Below are positions 47,135-60,260 of a stretch of 64,000 nucleotides of DNA, piece after piece. The stretch comes from Solenopsis invicta (lineage: Eukaryota; Arthropoda; Insecta; Hymenoptera; Formicidae). A program made the position numbers and the translations under genes. The notes beneath the pieces are model-generated. The model did not search any database. It was not told where the DNA came from and worked only from the letters and a program-made list of their open reading frames with translations. The stretch covers positions 5,643,001-5,707,000 of the forward strand of contig NC_052671.1 in assembly GCF_016802725.1 (NCBI RefSeq), given 5' to 3'. Numbering within the stretch: position 1 is the first letter of the stretch; each line of letters opens with the position of its first letter.

Positions 47135-49241
47135 GAAATTGAGTACACGAATACATTTTCAAACTTTGCGCTTCGATCTCCTGAAGCTCCAACTTTGCTC
47201 CAACTTGTGGAATTGCACGAGCAATTTCATTGATAAATTTTTATGTTCATCTCAATTTATACGCGGAAAGATTCTTAATTTTGTTAGAAAAAAAGGTTAT
47301 TAATCTCTTTCAATGATATATTCGGAATAAGTTTAAAGATTATAAAGCGCTTTACGCAATAAATTCTTGCGGGAAGCATCTACCAAGTTATGATATGACG
47401 TAAATTACGAGATATGATATATACTGGCAGGCCGCGGATTTAAATCTCTTTTTCTTGATCTTTCCTTAAAACGGTTTCATTTAATTAAAGTTCTACTTTT
47501 AATCTACCATCACTTTTATCCCTAGCGCCGTTCGTACCGTGGTAATTAATGAGATGTCGTCAGCAGAGAATCGCCGCTACATATTTCACCCGATAATCTA
47601 GTACGATGTAAAGACAATAATATCGCCGTCATGTCGTCTCGCGTCGGAATAAAACGCGGGCTAAAATCGTAGTTTGGGGAATCGGGAATTGTATTTCGAA
47701 CCCCTGCTATTTTTTGCATTCGACGTGAGCTCCGATCCGTGACGAAATCTCATTTCTTTTCGCGAGACGCGTCTTCGATATGTCCTCGTCGAGGAAAGAG
47801 AGATAGAAAGGGAAAGCGGGCACATCTTCCCTCGCACTGAAAGGTCAATATTTGACAAGAAGGCGGCGGCGACCGCGCGTGCGAGGGGGTGTCAGGCTCC
47901 AGAGTGTCGCGCGTCATGTCGAAAAAAGATCGTGTGCAAGGAGCAACCATAATATTTCCGTGAAGCGCGATGCGATGTGTTCCAAATTGCGACGCGGTTA
48001 CTTTTCGGCTGACGGGTGAACGTTCTGTCTCAAAAGATTTTTTTTTTTGGAGATGGGGAATATTAAGAAGATACTTTTTCGTTCTGAGAGGGTGCGCGGA
48101 ATTAAAAGAGGACACGAATCTAAGGGCTGACTCGGACGAGGAGACTCTCGGGCAGAAAGAAACATAATTGCTCGCCGAGTCGTTCATGCGCGAATCTTTT
48201 TGATATGGCCACGAACCCTGATTGCGAATGTGATTTTCCCGGAAAGCAGATTACGGATTAAGTTTATTCCGGTCTGAAGGTCCAGATAAAGCGAGAATAG
48301 GCCCGGGTTTCGACGAATGCTCGCCACTTTCGCTAATCGCACGAGGGTAGCGGCCCCCCGCCTTTCACGTAATTAAATATGTAAATATGATTATCGTATT
48401 AAAGTATTAAATGTTTCAAATTGAGTGAAATTGCACACTTTTTGGTAGACTGCATTTCGTAATATATTCATTTTAATTCGTACAATACTTATATATTTAT
48501 TAATATATTTATTTTAATTCTTAGAAAATCCAGAACAATTTTTCTCTCGTCGCCGCGATTTACGGATCTTTGAGTTGCGGGATCTTTTTACTGGCGACGT
48601 GTGACAATGTGTAGCGATACTCCTGTTCAAAATACCCTACAAATATCAACTTTGTCCGCACGTTCTACGACACATGACAGATATCAGAAGACTGAAATCT
48701 CACAGCTTTTTTTGTGCGAAAAACGCGTTGACGCCGTCACGTACTCAATGGGTTCCTACGACGAAGTCGTCCTTCGATTTCCATGACAACGGACGCGAGC
48801 TTGAATGCACGTCGTTTAGGGGCGATCGACAGGCCTCTGGCCTCTCCATATTCCACGAGCGAAATTCTCGACCTCTCCGTCACTACGACGATCTATCGTC
48901 GGCTCCTTAACGTCGATCCCGAAGTACCGGCGTTACGCTGGGTGGCGGCTTTGTTGTCACGACAATAGCTTCACAGAAATCCCACTTCGTTTCCTTGTAC
49001 ATGCGAATTATTTTGTATGCTGCGAAAGATTAATGCTTCGGATGTCATCTACGCTGCGGATTTATTAAAAATTTAATTACGTCACGGCAATATCAGTGCA
49101 TCACGTCGAAGAATGTCAGTATCTTTATAATCTCACAAATACAGATTTTAAACAAATATTAAATAATTATTAATAGAGAAATACTTTCTTATCAACTAAT
49201 AGCTCGTTCTCTTTTTTATAAATTTTTAATTTATATTATTG
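47135..49241. other. Gene-free stretch
   Basis: Unique sequence with short both-stranded frames (47661-48187, 48601-48968) and no domain. It becomes AT-rich after 48370 and again after 49000, leading into the tandem duplication. Confidence 0.5.
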
Positions 49242-49597
49242 ATGAAAATTACAAATTTGTACTCTATAAAAAAATAAGTTCTCAGTTTTCTTCTGAATAC
49301 TAATAATATAAAATAATAGTTTTTCTAAGTATATAATTTTTTTTAAATTTGATTTTAAGTATTAAAGTTTTATTTTAAATTTGATCTTAAGTAGTAAAGT
49401 GTAAAAAATATGTATATGGAAATTACAAATAAGGAGACTAAAATTTGTACTCTATAAAAAAAAAAATTCTCGGTTTTCTTCTAAATACTAATAGTATAAA
49501 ATAATTATTTTTCTAAGTATATAAAAATTTAATTTTAAGCATTAAAGTTTTTTTTTTTTTTTAATTTGATTTTAAGTATTAAAGTATAAAAGATATG
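49242..49597. repeat. Diverged tandem duplication, two units of about 175 bp
   Basis: Unit 1 (49242-49415) and unit 2 (49416-49597) share in order AAATTACAAAT, TTTGTACTCTATAAAAA, TTTTCTTCT, AATACTAAT, TATAAAATAAT, TTTTTCTAAGTATATAA and TTAAGTATTAAAGT. Unit 2 has an extra AAGGAGACTA and a T15 run at 49548-49562. Repeat C copy 3 begins within about 10 bases of its end. Confidence 0.85.
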
Positions 49598-49605
49598 CAG
49601 CTATA

Positions 49606-49824
49606 CGAAAAGGACAATTGCTGAAATACAGATCTGAAAATAATAATGAACTATTTAAAAAAATTACATCAAATATTTAATTTGATTGCTAAAATGTCAA
49701 AATTGTTTGCAGCAATATTATGCGTGGGCGTCTTACATATTTTGATAGCCCATCATAAAATTATTTTCTGATCCATATCCATCTAAATTTTTAGATGCTG
49801 TAGTAAAATTGTACACTTTCCGTG
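49606..49824 (+). mobile_element. Repeat family C, copy 3
   Basis: It starts near ACGAAAAGGACAATTGCTG and ends TGTACACTTTCCGTG, with TA on both sides. The middle has CAGATCTGAAAATAAT, GAACTATTTAAAA, ATTGCTAAAATGTCAAAA and GCAGCAATATTATG. It has the short 219-bp form, so it is a good reference for the family. Confidence 0.85.
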
Positions 49825-51725
49825 TAGTACTTTATTTAGGGACACTTCCATGTAGAAACAGTGTGAAGATATTCTTGGCGGTTGCGAGTACAACACGTAA
49901 AACGAAAACACGTGCGATGTCCGATGTTATCGTCTCTTGGCGCCGCACTCGGGATTCTCCTCCTCGGTCGGTTTTAACGGAAGTCCGCCGCGAGAAATTT
50001 AATTCGAACCACAAGTTGCTTCAAAGCATCCTGCAGATTGCTACATCGTGTATGAAATCGTTCTCTCAAGCTTAGAGCTCGTCTGTTCGTCTCCATCTCC
50101 CAACTTCCGTTTCAGATAGTAGCACACACGTGTCCGCATCTTAATTAAGAACATTCCTTTGCACATGGCATATACGCTCATTTAGCTCCTTTTCTGCACA
50201 AAAGTATTATATAATTATCCGCGTGTATACGCTCCAATACATATAAAGATTGCATTCATGACGCCTTTTTAAAGCACTTTGAATCGATTAAAATGATTTC
50301 CTATTAATCCATCTCTCCATTATTTTTGCTATTTATTATTTCCAATAATAAACAAAGATTATCTGCTATATCTTAAAAGGTTTCTGCGCTGTCAAACAAG
50401 TAAGAAAATCATTTGACTCAGGCGATCAAAACGAATAATCGGTCACGCGAGTGGCCAAGCAAAGCGAGCAAGTGTCCGTTCGATTAATCCGCCAAAACGA
50501 GTAAATGAACAACAGTTTGATCGATTTACCTTTTATTCGTTTGTTGGATTGCTCGGCCGGGCGTGACGCGCGCGCGGCCCTATATCCAACGAAAACACTC
50601 GTCCCCGTTAAATGCTATAAATCGAGAAACGAAACGTGGATGGCGTCGCCAGAAATTTATCGAACCATCGCCGGCCACTCGCAGGCGGCAGCGTTGTCCC
50701 CGCGTACGTATAGGTCCTTCCGGTTTTTCGCGATCGGTTACACGTAAGCGTAATGAATCTCCGATCTTCCGTGAAACGAGCGCGCCCGGGTTTCGCGCGC
50801 TCGCCGACCGAAGCCGCTCAATGTGGCTCGTTAACGCGCCTCTTAATCACGATCGTCTCGCGGACAATGAGCTCAATCGACAGAAAAAGTGGTCGGCCGT
50901 GTGGCGGCAAATATAAATCTCCGATGTCAGAAACAATGCGATGCGATATACGAGATTGCGAGACGGAGAGAGAGAGAGCCGCGCGCGGCCCGAGTTCGCC
51001 CACGCGACGATACTCATTCGGACCATCATCCCTCCTCCACCGTCCTCCCTCTCATCCTCGCGTTTCTTCATTTTTTCACTTCTTCGCCGCTCTCCGGCCG
51101 GACGAAGGGAGACGGAGCGCGCGCTGGAAAGGCAAGGGAAGAGAAGGATAGAGGGACGAAAAAAATCGCCGGTGATCAATTCTGGTATATGCCGATAAAA
51201 AATGTGCAAGTGGGCACCTACAGTTTTTTTTTCCCCGCCTGAATTTGATTCGCGAGAAAAATGCTACCCTCAAGCTGAACCGATATATACGCGTGGCAAG
51301 TAAAAATATTCCGTGTTTTCGCGCAAATTTATACTCCATTTAAATGTAATGGCAGTTATTTTTAAAAAGGAAAATAATAGAAATCTTTTTAAAATCGCCG
51401 TAGCTCGATCACTCATCGTTTGATTTTCACATCGCGCTGCAGCAAATTTTATTTATTTCCATTTACATACTTGCACTCGGACCTCGCGGGGTACTCCCAA
51501 GCGCGAGATTTCTCTAAAATTCTATTTCGACTGGCGCAGGCTAAAGTAGATCGATAATCGATACGTCGAGTTGCGGGTCGTGGAGCCGGGACGCTCTGTA
51601 AGTGAAATTGAATTGTGAACCGCCAGTGTAATTGGCTCGAATCAAGGCGCGTATCCCCCGCTTGGCCCGAGGAGGCGGATAAGGAGCGATTAGGGCAGAA
51701 GAGGCGAATGTAGAAGCGAAGGATA

Positions 51726-51728
<3 letters not shown>

Positions 51729-51806
<78 letters not shown>
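51729..51806. repeat. (AC)39 microsatellite
   Basis: Seventy-eight uninterrupted bases of AC, the longest pure dinucleotide repeat in the window. The minus-strand Cys-Val runs at 51449-52070 are its translation. Confidence 0.97.
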
Positions 51807-51808
<2 letters not shown>

Positions 51809-52460
51809 ACGTCTTCGGATACGCGTGTGAGAGGAGCGGGCGGGGAAAGAGAGAGGGCCACTCTTCGAGCAGGTCTGTGCAGCGAGGAGACAGGAAGAAT
51901 TTCATGCTCTGCGAAGCGGGAGACTCTACCCGAGGGATTACCTCCAATTGATCCGGCCCTGTTGCCTCCTTTCTCGCTCCTCGATAGATTCTCCTGTCGC
52001 TCTTCCGTCTTCTTCCTCTCCCTCTTCCTCCTCCTCCTTTCCTATCATCTTGCATCCTATCATCTTGCACATATATACCGTGAAACGGAGGAAAAGCCGG
52101 TGGATGAGAAGAGGATGTGCGCTATCTGCTCCTTTTTCCTCGTGCCTTTTCCCCCTCGAGCTTCCATTCTCCCCCTTCAGCCCTATTGTTCGCGCGGGAA
52201 ACCAATAGCGGGAAATACATCGTTAGGAAGTGACAGGAAGGAAGGAAAGACGAGGAACCGCGGCATAGTAACGACTCCCCGCGTCCGCGAGAACGCTCTT
52301 TGTGTCGGAGCTGCTGCTCTTTCGGAAGGGGAGCCGGCGCGACGGCGAAGACGAAGGTGAAGCGCGGGAGAATGCTCGATCACGCCTGATTTCTTCTTTC
52401 TACGGCGGCTTGCCGGCATCTCTCTCTCTCTCTTTCCTTTTCTCCCTCCCTCTTTTTTCT

Positions 52461-52483
52461 CACACACACACACACACACACAC
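52461..52483. repeat. (CA)11 microsatellite
   Basis: Follows directly a CT/TCC-rich tract at 52420-52460, forming a compound pyrimidine and CA repeat. Confidence 0.95.
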
Positions 52484-53408
52484 TCGCACGCCTCATGTCT
52501 CATCTTCGCAACTTCGAAGAGAGCTTCCTCCTCGACACGAACTCCCTTTACCTCACGAAACTCGCCGTTGCAAACGCGACCGGAAGACTCTATCCTTCTC
52601 TTCCTCGGACGTCTCCGACATCATCCGTTTCTTTTCCTGTTTTACTCCTCTTCCTGTGCATCCTCTTTACGCGTCTTCTTATATGGCCTTACTCCTCGCG
52701 CCAATTAAAAGAAGTGACTGTCTATTCTCACGCTCGACAAGGAGCAAGGAGAATCCCCTCGGGGTAAGCGTGATGCACGTTGACAAAGTGACAATTACGC
52801 GGCATGCATGTACGAGTGCAAGCGAGCGTCTGTACGGGGCAGGGAAGGGCCGCAGGAAAGGGAGCCGCAAAAACCCCCTCTCGTGTATTTCGTAGTCACG
52901 TGCGGTCTCGTGTTACATTTTCATTCGGCTAATTGCCTTTTCATCGAATCCCCGCGCCGTCGCCACGAGCCATCCCGCGGCACGGCTTAACACTCGTCTC
53001 TCGTTCTTTCTCCCGTGTGCTCTCTTTTCCATTGACGAGACTAGAACGAGGCTTAAATGACACGACCCGCGGGGACACGACCCTGATCGCCGGGCATCGG
53101 CGCAAATTGGACGCTCCCCTCGAATCTGAATAGTGTAGTACTTACGTTAGAATGTCAAGAGGAAGGCTTTTGCTTCTGAAAGAAAGGATTCGACGTGCAA
53201 AAACGTTTTACTGTTCTGCGAGGCTGTTAACAGATTATCCAAGAGTGAAAAGATACTTATCAACTAGTCAACTCCGATTACTGTATAATCATATTTAGCA
53301 AATATCAAACAACTATATAATACTATCTAATAAAATAAAAAATACATTTTAGATTTTTATAAATATAGTTTGATTGTTACATTTAATTTTATTACAATAC
53401 GTTGTTTG

Positions 53409-53413
<5 letters not shown>

Positions 53414-53488
<75 letters not shown>

Positions 53489-53492
53489 ACAC
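53414..53492. repeat. Compound (CA)n(GC)7(AC)3 microsatellite
   Basis: About 59 bases of CA (53414-53472) are followed by seven GC (53473-53486) and three AC. The whole 79 bases alternate purine and pyrimidine without a break, giving strong Z-DNA potential by known rules. Confidence 0.95.
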
Positions 53493-56400
53493 GTATTCCG
53501 AATTTATTGTATATGTCATATGACTGATTAAGTGCTTTATACCCCCTGCGAGATCTCCCGTTCTGCTCAATTGATTTCCGAAGACTTTTAATAGCAGTGC
53601 CTCTGGGGACCTCGACTTTTCGCGCAAATTGGCAACTTTCCCCACTGAAATCGGTGCTATTTCCCGATAATAAGGATGTGATATATGTCACGATCAAACA
53701 CCTTTATTTTCCCGAGTATTGAGTCGCGACAAATGTGAGAGCCGTTAAGCTCAATATGACTGAAAATATCGAAAAAATCTTTATTTATAAATAAAATGCA
53801 CAGATATTTTTATATAATTTAATAAAGATTTAATATAAATATACCCGTTTTATATTAATATTATATACGACTGTGTCTTTGATTCGAGTTGTTGATCTAG
53901 CAACTCTCCCGATGATCGTGTCGTTCAACAAAAATATTAACGACGGACGCACAATATCTTAAAAATACAACGGTGAAATGGTGTAAATTTTGATAGGAGA
54001 CTATTCTCGAAGGGCAACGTGCCAGAGACAAATGTATAAGTAATGCTCGAGTGGAAACGCGATCGGTTTCTTCGGCGCGCAGAAAAGGAGGCGATTGTAA
54101 ATCGAGTGGGCCCGCGAGATGTAACGAAACGACTAACAATTCGAACGGGCCGTGTGGAACAGCTATCGCACGAGACTTCATCTCTAATTCAGTTGAACCG
54201 GATGATCAAAGAACGAAAAACACGTCCGTCGTCCGATGCTTCGTGTGGTTTCGGGCGATCGGAGCACGGTCGCGCCTCGCTGACGTTCTGAAGACAGAAC
54301 GTTTACGGTAAATGAGAACCGGAGAGAAACTCGGTAGGAGAGAACAAAAATAATCGAGAGGGAACAAACGCGAAAGTATGAGGAATGAGGAAATTCGCTT
54401 TTCTTCCTGCTTCGAGAATCATTGACGACGGCAAAGTAGATGGCGATCTGTCGTCGCCCGCAGCACCTTCTCTCAGCCTTTTCCACCGCAGTTTATTCAA
54501 CTTCTTCTTTATTTCAAGTGGACTCGATTATTTTCTCATTTCGCCAAACGTTTTGAGCACCTCGCGCCGCGTTGGGCGGCTGCCAAGACAATTTCGACGC
54601 GAGGAGAACGGATAATAAATGCAATCTTAATCTTTCCGGTCCCTTCAATGCAACTCTTAATTGAGAACTAGCGAAGGATGTTTGATGTACCAATTGAACT
54701 AAATCGACTATGTCGGTCATACGCGTCTCTTCTGAAGATTGTACAATTTCATCTCGCGGAATTAAAAAAGTAATTGCTTCTTTCTTTCTTTATCCGTTCT
54801 GGATATGAACGGTGATCTAATTTGACAAACTACAAAGAATATCGCTGCAATATAATTTTATGAAGATAAATAAATTTAATAACAGATTTAGTTAACCAAG
54901 CATTACATTTTATCGATTTATGAAAATTTTCTTATAAATGAACTAAGAATCCTTTTTGCGAGAGAAAATTGCTGCGTTTATAAAATAATGAATAATAAAG
55001 AACAATAATAAGTAGTTGATCGAAGTATTATTAAAAGTAGATAGATAAATAAAATACAAGATACATTGCACAAAAAACGACGGTGAAAGGCAAGTAGAAA
55101 TTCCACTTGCTTAAAGGGTATAGCAAAAATGGATTATGCTCGTTAATTCGACGTGACCGACTTTAAGAATTCGCGGCAGACCGAAGAAGGTCAAATCGAA
55201 GACGACTATTACCGAAGATATCGCCACGATATCCCGGCACATGGTTCAAAAAAATCGTTGTCGCGCGACGCTCGTGTAAAATATATTAGTCGATACTTTA
55301 CCGCAGCTTATTAGAGAACGCGACCGGAAATGTAATCTTCCCCCGGCAGAACAAATCTCCGGAGCAAAAAACGAATCCGTGATTATCGTAACGATCTCTT
55401 CGTTTCCTCATTCGGCGGACGCACGTGGAGCGGCGCATTCCACATCCCGGGCACGTATATAGAGTCGGATTTATTCGTGAACGGAGTTGCGCCATTGGAC
55501 GCCGGGAGAGCATTATTTACCTTGGTAATTACAGCGAGGCTGGTTCCACGCCGGTGGCTCGCGGGCCACAAATTATCGAGTGCGAGCTTTCGTTGTTTTC
55601 GGCGATGCGAGGGCGTGTCGGCCAGACGGGAATCGTTAAATTCTCTTTACAATCCGCCATAATTTTTTCGCGAGGCTTACAACCAAGGTCGCGGGGCTGC
55701 GGCTATGCGGATCTCCTTGACGACATCATCGTGTCGCCGAACTGGAATAAGGCTTCCCCCGTGCGTCCCCCGGCTTCGGTAATTTTCTCAGATTTTATGT
55801 GCACCGGTTTCTCCTAGGATCGTTAATTGCCATCAGACGCACGAAGCCGGTAAATTGCCCGCGATGCTCGATATGTCCTTTTGCGCGGCATAATTAGATC
55901 CGAAGCAACATTATATACGGCTGTTCTTATCCAATCGGCTATTAATTTGTTCCTATACCAATCGCCGTTAATTTTAACCGGAATAACGCATCTGTTAAGA
56001 TATGAAAATGTAACATTTTTTTAATAATTAAATCGAGTTTAATGAAATGTTCGACTCAATTGATATTCCTATAAATATTTTTATTAAATTTATCACAAGT
56101 AACGATTTATTACTCTTAATTTTGGATTGCAGCGAATTAGACTGTTTCTTAAAGCAAAGTTTAAATATTCTTTTATCAGCTTTTCGACAATCGCTTTTTC
56201 TCGGGTTCCAGCGGCATTACCAGCAACTTTGCTTTCGGATTTTCCACTGCAATGTTATTAACGAAGCAAAAGATAGCACGGATAATCCGATTTCGTACGG
56301 CGTACCACTGTATCGTTGCGCGACTTCGGAAAAACCTCTCGGTAAAGGCGGATCGCGCGCGGTTTGCCGGCTTAGAGAAATCTTAGCCGACAGCTCGCGA

Positions 56401-57064
56401 TTCCCCCAAGAGTCCGCAGGAAGACCCACGCGAGTCGATCGCGCCTGGCTTTTGCGTGCAATTTTGCGGGAGTAACCCGAACCGCGGACGATCGCGGTCG
56501 TCTCGAGACGTTTCTCGGAAGGTACGAAAGAAGTCTTACAAACTCCTTAAGCTCCGCCGGGCCTCTTCTTCCCGTTAACGAGCCACGAACCGAGAAACAG
56601 CTAGTCGGTAATTGGATCGGCCGATCGACTCCTTTATGCGCCGGCTGTGCTACCACAGCGAGCAATGCGGTCTTCCTCAAAACCGCCGGGGTGTATACAC
56701 CGTGCGAGACGAAGGGTCACGGTAACGTTATTAACCCGTAATCGAGCCCCGGGCAAACAATGAGGCGGTTTATTCAAGTCGGTGCCCTCGCGATCGTGCC
56801 CTTCGGCACCTCCGGTCGCCCTCCTCGAGTCGCCAAACTTCATCACCCCTCGCAAGAAGTTCCATCGTTCCGCACAATGTTATGTAAACTTCTTGTGTCT
56901 GATCGGAGAGAGAGACCGAGTTTCTCTTTCCTTCCCTGACTGACTTAATGGGATTTTTAAATATTTATATGACCTTGATCGGATGACTCGCCGGATAAAC
57001 GAAATAAAGTCTGCAAATTTGAAATAAAATTGGAAATTTGTGCTTTACATTAATCACGACGTTT

Positions 57065-57288
57065 CATGGAAACAACAATTTTGCTGAAACGCAGATCCGA
57101 AAGTAATTATGTTGAGCTATTAAAAAATTGATATTGGACGTTTGCGCTAATTGTTGGAGTGTCCAAACTTTTTGCAGCAGTAGCATCACGCTTGAATGTT
57201 TTACATAATAATTTTGATAGCTCGACACAAAATTACTTTCTGATCTAGCTAAATTTTTAGATACTACAATAAAATTGTTCTCTTCGTG
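57065..57288 (+). mobile_element. Repeat family C, copy 4
   Basis: It begins CATGGAAACAACAATTTTGC and ends AAAATTGTTCTCTTCGTG. The internal order is CAGATCCGAAAGTAATTATG, TTGCAGCAGTAGCATC, GCTTGAATGTTTTACATAAT and TAGCTAAATTTTTAGATAC. The 224-bp length is close to copy 3. The flanking TA is not preserved here. Confidence 0.85.
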
Positions 57289-58156
57289 TTTATACTCGCG
57301 CTAATCTTAGCGTTATCTCGCGCTAATCTCTCGTTATAAATCTAAATTTATAACGCCGTACATATTTTTATATATTGTACAACAAAGAATATTTCTTAAA
57401 TTCCATTTAGCATCATTAGAAACGCTACTCAAAGTTAAGCGACATATAGACCATCGCCGCATTCTGAAATCGTACCTTAATTAGATAGATTCTCTTCGGA
57501 AATTGTCTATTAATTAGGTAGGTTCGTTAGAACTTGTGCTAGTTGGATGAAGTTTGGCAATCGTCAGCGTAAAAGATGCAGAGGCAATGGAGGAATTACT
57601 ATGATGATCGATGTACCAAGTCTGAAAATGAAAGGAAACACGCGAATTTATGGGAAAAGTTTTGCACAGTCCTCGCACAGAACTTTACGGAATGACGTAT
57701 ACGCGTAACCCTCGAGAGGGAAACAAACTTAAAAACGGAAAAGTAAGAATGAATGCCGGATAACGTAAGGTGATATTTTAATGCAATTACACGTGTATCG
57801 CGAAGGTATAGCATAATGATAGTCCGGCCGCTTCTCCCATTCGCGATTTAATATATGTACGTACGTAAGTGGATTACATGTACGTGTCGAGCGATGCTTA
57901 ATTACAACAGGGCGCGGAATATTTTATTATCGCTCGATTCTTAAATTTCTTTACATGAAATTTATAATTGCCTACAGCGTAGAGACAAGAGGACACGTCT
58001 TTCAGTATTCCGATATCCTGCACCGTTTTAAAACTCCATGGCGTAAGTGGTGCTTAAAATACTTCCGCGGATATATCATTGCTTTAATAACGTCACGCGG
58101 ACTAGCAGCGGCAATAAAGTGTTTGAAATATTGCCACGCGAATTCCTATGCGGAGT

Positions 58157-58187
58157 CGCACCGCGTCGCGCCGCGCCGCGTCGCGCG
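58157..58187. repeat. GC-rich pentamer repeat (CGCGT/CGCGC)
   Basis: GCACCGCGTCGCGCCGCGCC and the following GCGTCGCGCGG form degenerate tandem pentamers. Confidence 0.65.
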
Positions 58188-58467
58188 GTGTATAACCAGA
58201 CGCAATTTTTCTCGTTATCGCGGGCAAGGTATGAAATAACGAGATTTCACTATCGGCTTTGAACAGAGATCGGGGCGAGAAGTGAACTCGCTGGAAACAT
58301 CACGGAGAAACGGTGGTAGTGATGAGCCAGCGCCGAAGGGATTTCCATAACCGAGTCGACCGGACGCGAAGCTGCCTTGTCGACCGAGCTGTCGCTGCAA
58401 CCGGTGCAAGCGTATTCGATTTTCACGGGTCACATCGCCGGAAACTTATTATTCTCCGGCAGAAGGG

Positions 58468-58471
<4 letters not shown>

Positions 58472-58511
<40 letters not shown>
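58472..58511. repeat. (AG)20 microsatellite
   Basis: Forty uninterrupted bases of AG, followed by GCGAGAGAGG. It explains Glu-Arg and Ser-Leu runs in the frames across it. Confidence 0.95.
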
Positions 58512-58519
<8 letters not shown>

Positions 58520-59284
58520 GGAACGAGCGGAAGTAACGTGGGAAAGAGAGACGAGATTTCACCTGCCGATGCATGGAATCGAGAAACAAAGAGCGAGAGA
58601 GTCCGATACATTGTCAACTGCGATTGTGCGCTTCGCAAATAAAACTAGGGCGACGTAACACGATAAAGAACTTTGGTCTCGTTTTGATTCGTGATCAAGC
58701 GCCGCGCATTTCCGATTCGATTCCGTATATACGCGCGACACGAGCGAGAAGGAGGGGCTCGGGTATAAAACTTGATTATGCAGAAATGAATTTTTACGAT
58801 ATCCCGCGTGATGGACGTTCCCTGTAATAACCGACGCGCTCTTAGCGGCTCCAATCATGGTCTTCAATTAGAAAAGTAAATGTACGGCGAGTAAATGCTC
58901 CAGCGAGGAGCATTGAAATTCGTTCAATTAACCGGTGATTTTCCGCAGCGTCCAAGTCCACGAAGCGCGTTGCTCGATAACCGTGGAAAGGGTGCCTCTA
59001 TTACGTCACCGGGTTCACGAGTGGAAAAACGATTTTCTCGAGTTTCCTCGCCCATTTCCCTACGTCCGTACCGATATAGGTGGTCGTGCGTCCCATTGTC
59101 GACGAGCGGATCACGATTTCGTGACTTGGTGAGCGTGCGGCTCCGTGAACGGTGGGCGTATCGATCGTTCGGCCTCGATGCCAATAAGATCCTTAGGTAA
59201 ATCCTAAGCCGATGAGACGAGTCGAAGATCAGCGCGCAAAGACCGAAAGGCTCCGGGCCGGCGGTGGGCTAATCCTAATTGAGT

Positions 59285-59325
59285 CGCCTTATATAAGAGT
59301 CCGACCAGTCACTTCGTACTCCTTT
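59285..59325 (+). promoter_or_regulatory. Weak TATA-like core promoter candidate
   Basis: TATATAAG at 59290-59297 is followed by a pyrimidine-rich region where a start could lie (near 59320). No initiator of the expected spacing and no downstream coding exon were found, so this is motif appearance only. Confidence 0.15.
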
Positions 59326-60233
59326 CTCGTTTCCGTCCGTCCCTTTCTTCCTTTCCCATCCACCTATACTTCCTTCTCGTATCGCGCCGCGGCCGCCTGG
59401 TCTCGAACCGTTTCGAACCATCGGCAAAGAGCGCTTTCCGTCGCCACGCCGGGGTAACTTCTATGGATTCTTGATGGATTCCGAAATTGATTTCTCGGCT
59501 GCATCCGCGTAGCCTCGAAGCGAACTCGAATCGTTTCCCGGCCGCGCGGTGTCGTAACTTTAAATCATGAAAACGAGCCAATCGAACGGTCACGATATAC
59601 CGCTTGCTTGCTTATTCTACACCGGCCGGGGTAAGTTATATAACGCTGGATGACGAAGTGGAAGACTTTGATTAAACTTCGATCAGCCTCTGTTTTTCCA
59701 GGCGGCTCTTTATTGGCTGCCGATGAAGCGCTAGGAAGGAGAGAACTCATTGGTCTTGTCTCGCTCTCCTTTCTCATTTTATTTTTATTAAGATTGATTT
59801 AAGATGGATTTATTCGGGATATTGGCTCGCGTTAGCCGCGCAGTTGCCGTCTCCTTCAGCGCGCAACGCGATAGCGGAATAGAGTTGGCGCTTCGAGCCT
59901 TTTTTTTCTTTTCCTCCGACGCAGCGCTCCTTTCATCTCGTTCTCGCTGCAACAGGTAGACGCGACATTCTAATTTTCCCGTGTAAAAATAAAGAGAAGC
60001 GAGAGGAGAGTACGGATGAATCGAGAAAGAAACGTCGGAGAAACGCAGTTTTCTCGTTCGCGCCCGATGCCAACGTCTCGCGCCGTACCACTCGATCCAT
60101 TTTCATCGGATTGTCTCGCACCTGGCAAACGCGCGCGGCAGTCAGGGTCCAGGGGAAATACAGTACAGCCGATGGTTGTGTGATCCTTTGATCCATTGTC
60201 TCGCCGTCGGAGTGGCCCCAGGGAACCCGCCGC

Positions 60234-60260
60234 CGTCGCGTCGCGTCGCGTCACGTCGCG
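60234..60260. repeat. (GTCGC)n pentamer repeat
   Basis: Tandem GTCGC units with one variant (GTCAC). Same motif class as at 39963 and 58157. Confidence 0.8.

Larger units (their letters stand above)
49825..57064. other. Gene-free, microsatellite-dense GC-rich stretch
   Basis: The frames at 50505-52895 are mostly translations of CT, CA and GA tracts (Cys-Val, Thr-His and Leu-Ser runs). The ATG-initiated frame at 56047-56475 (142 codons, hydrophobic first half) shows no domain and shifts from AT-rich to GC-rich halfway, so it is not supported. AT-rich islands lie at 53240-53880 and 54770-55130. No gene was recognised. Confidence 0.5.

Noticed and set aside
51449..52070. Cys-Val repeat proteins on the minus strand
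   Set aside because: Pure translation of the (AC)39 microsatellite.
56047..56475. 142-codon ATG-initiated frame
   Set aside because: Composition changes abruptly from AT-rich to GC-rich within the frame and no domain or splice context was seen.
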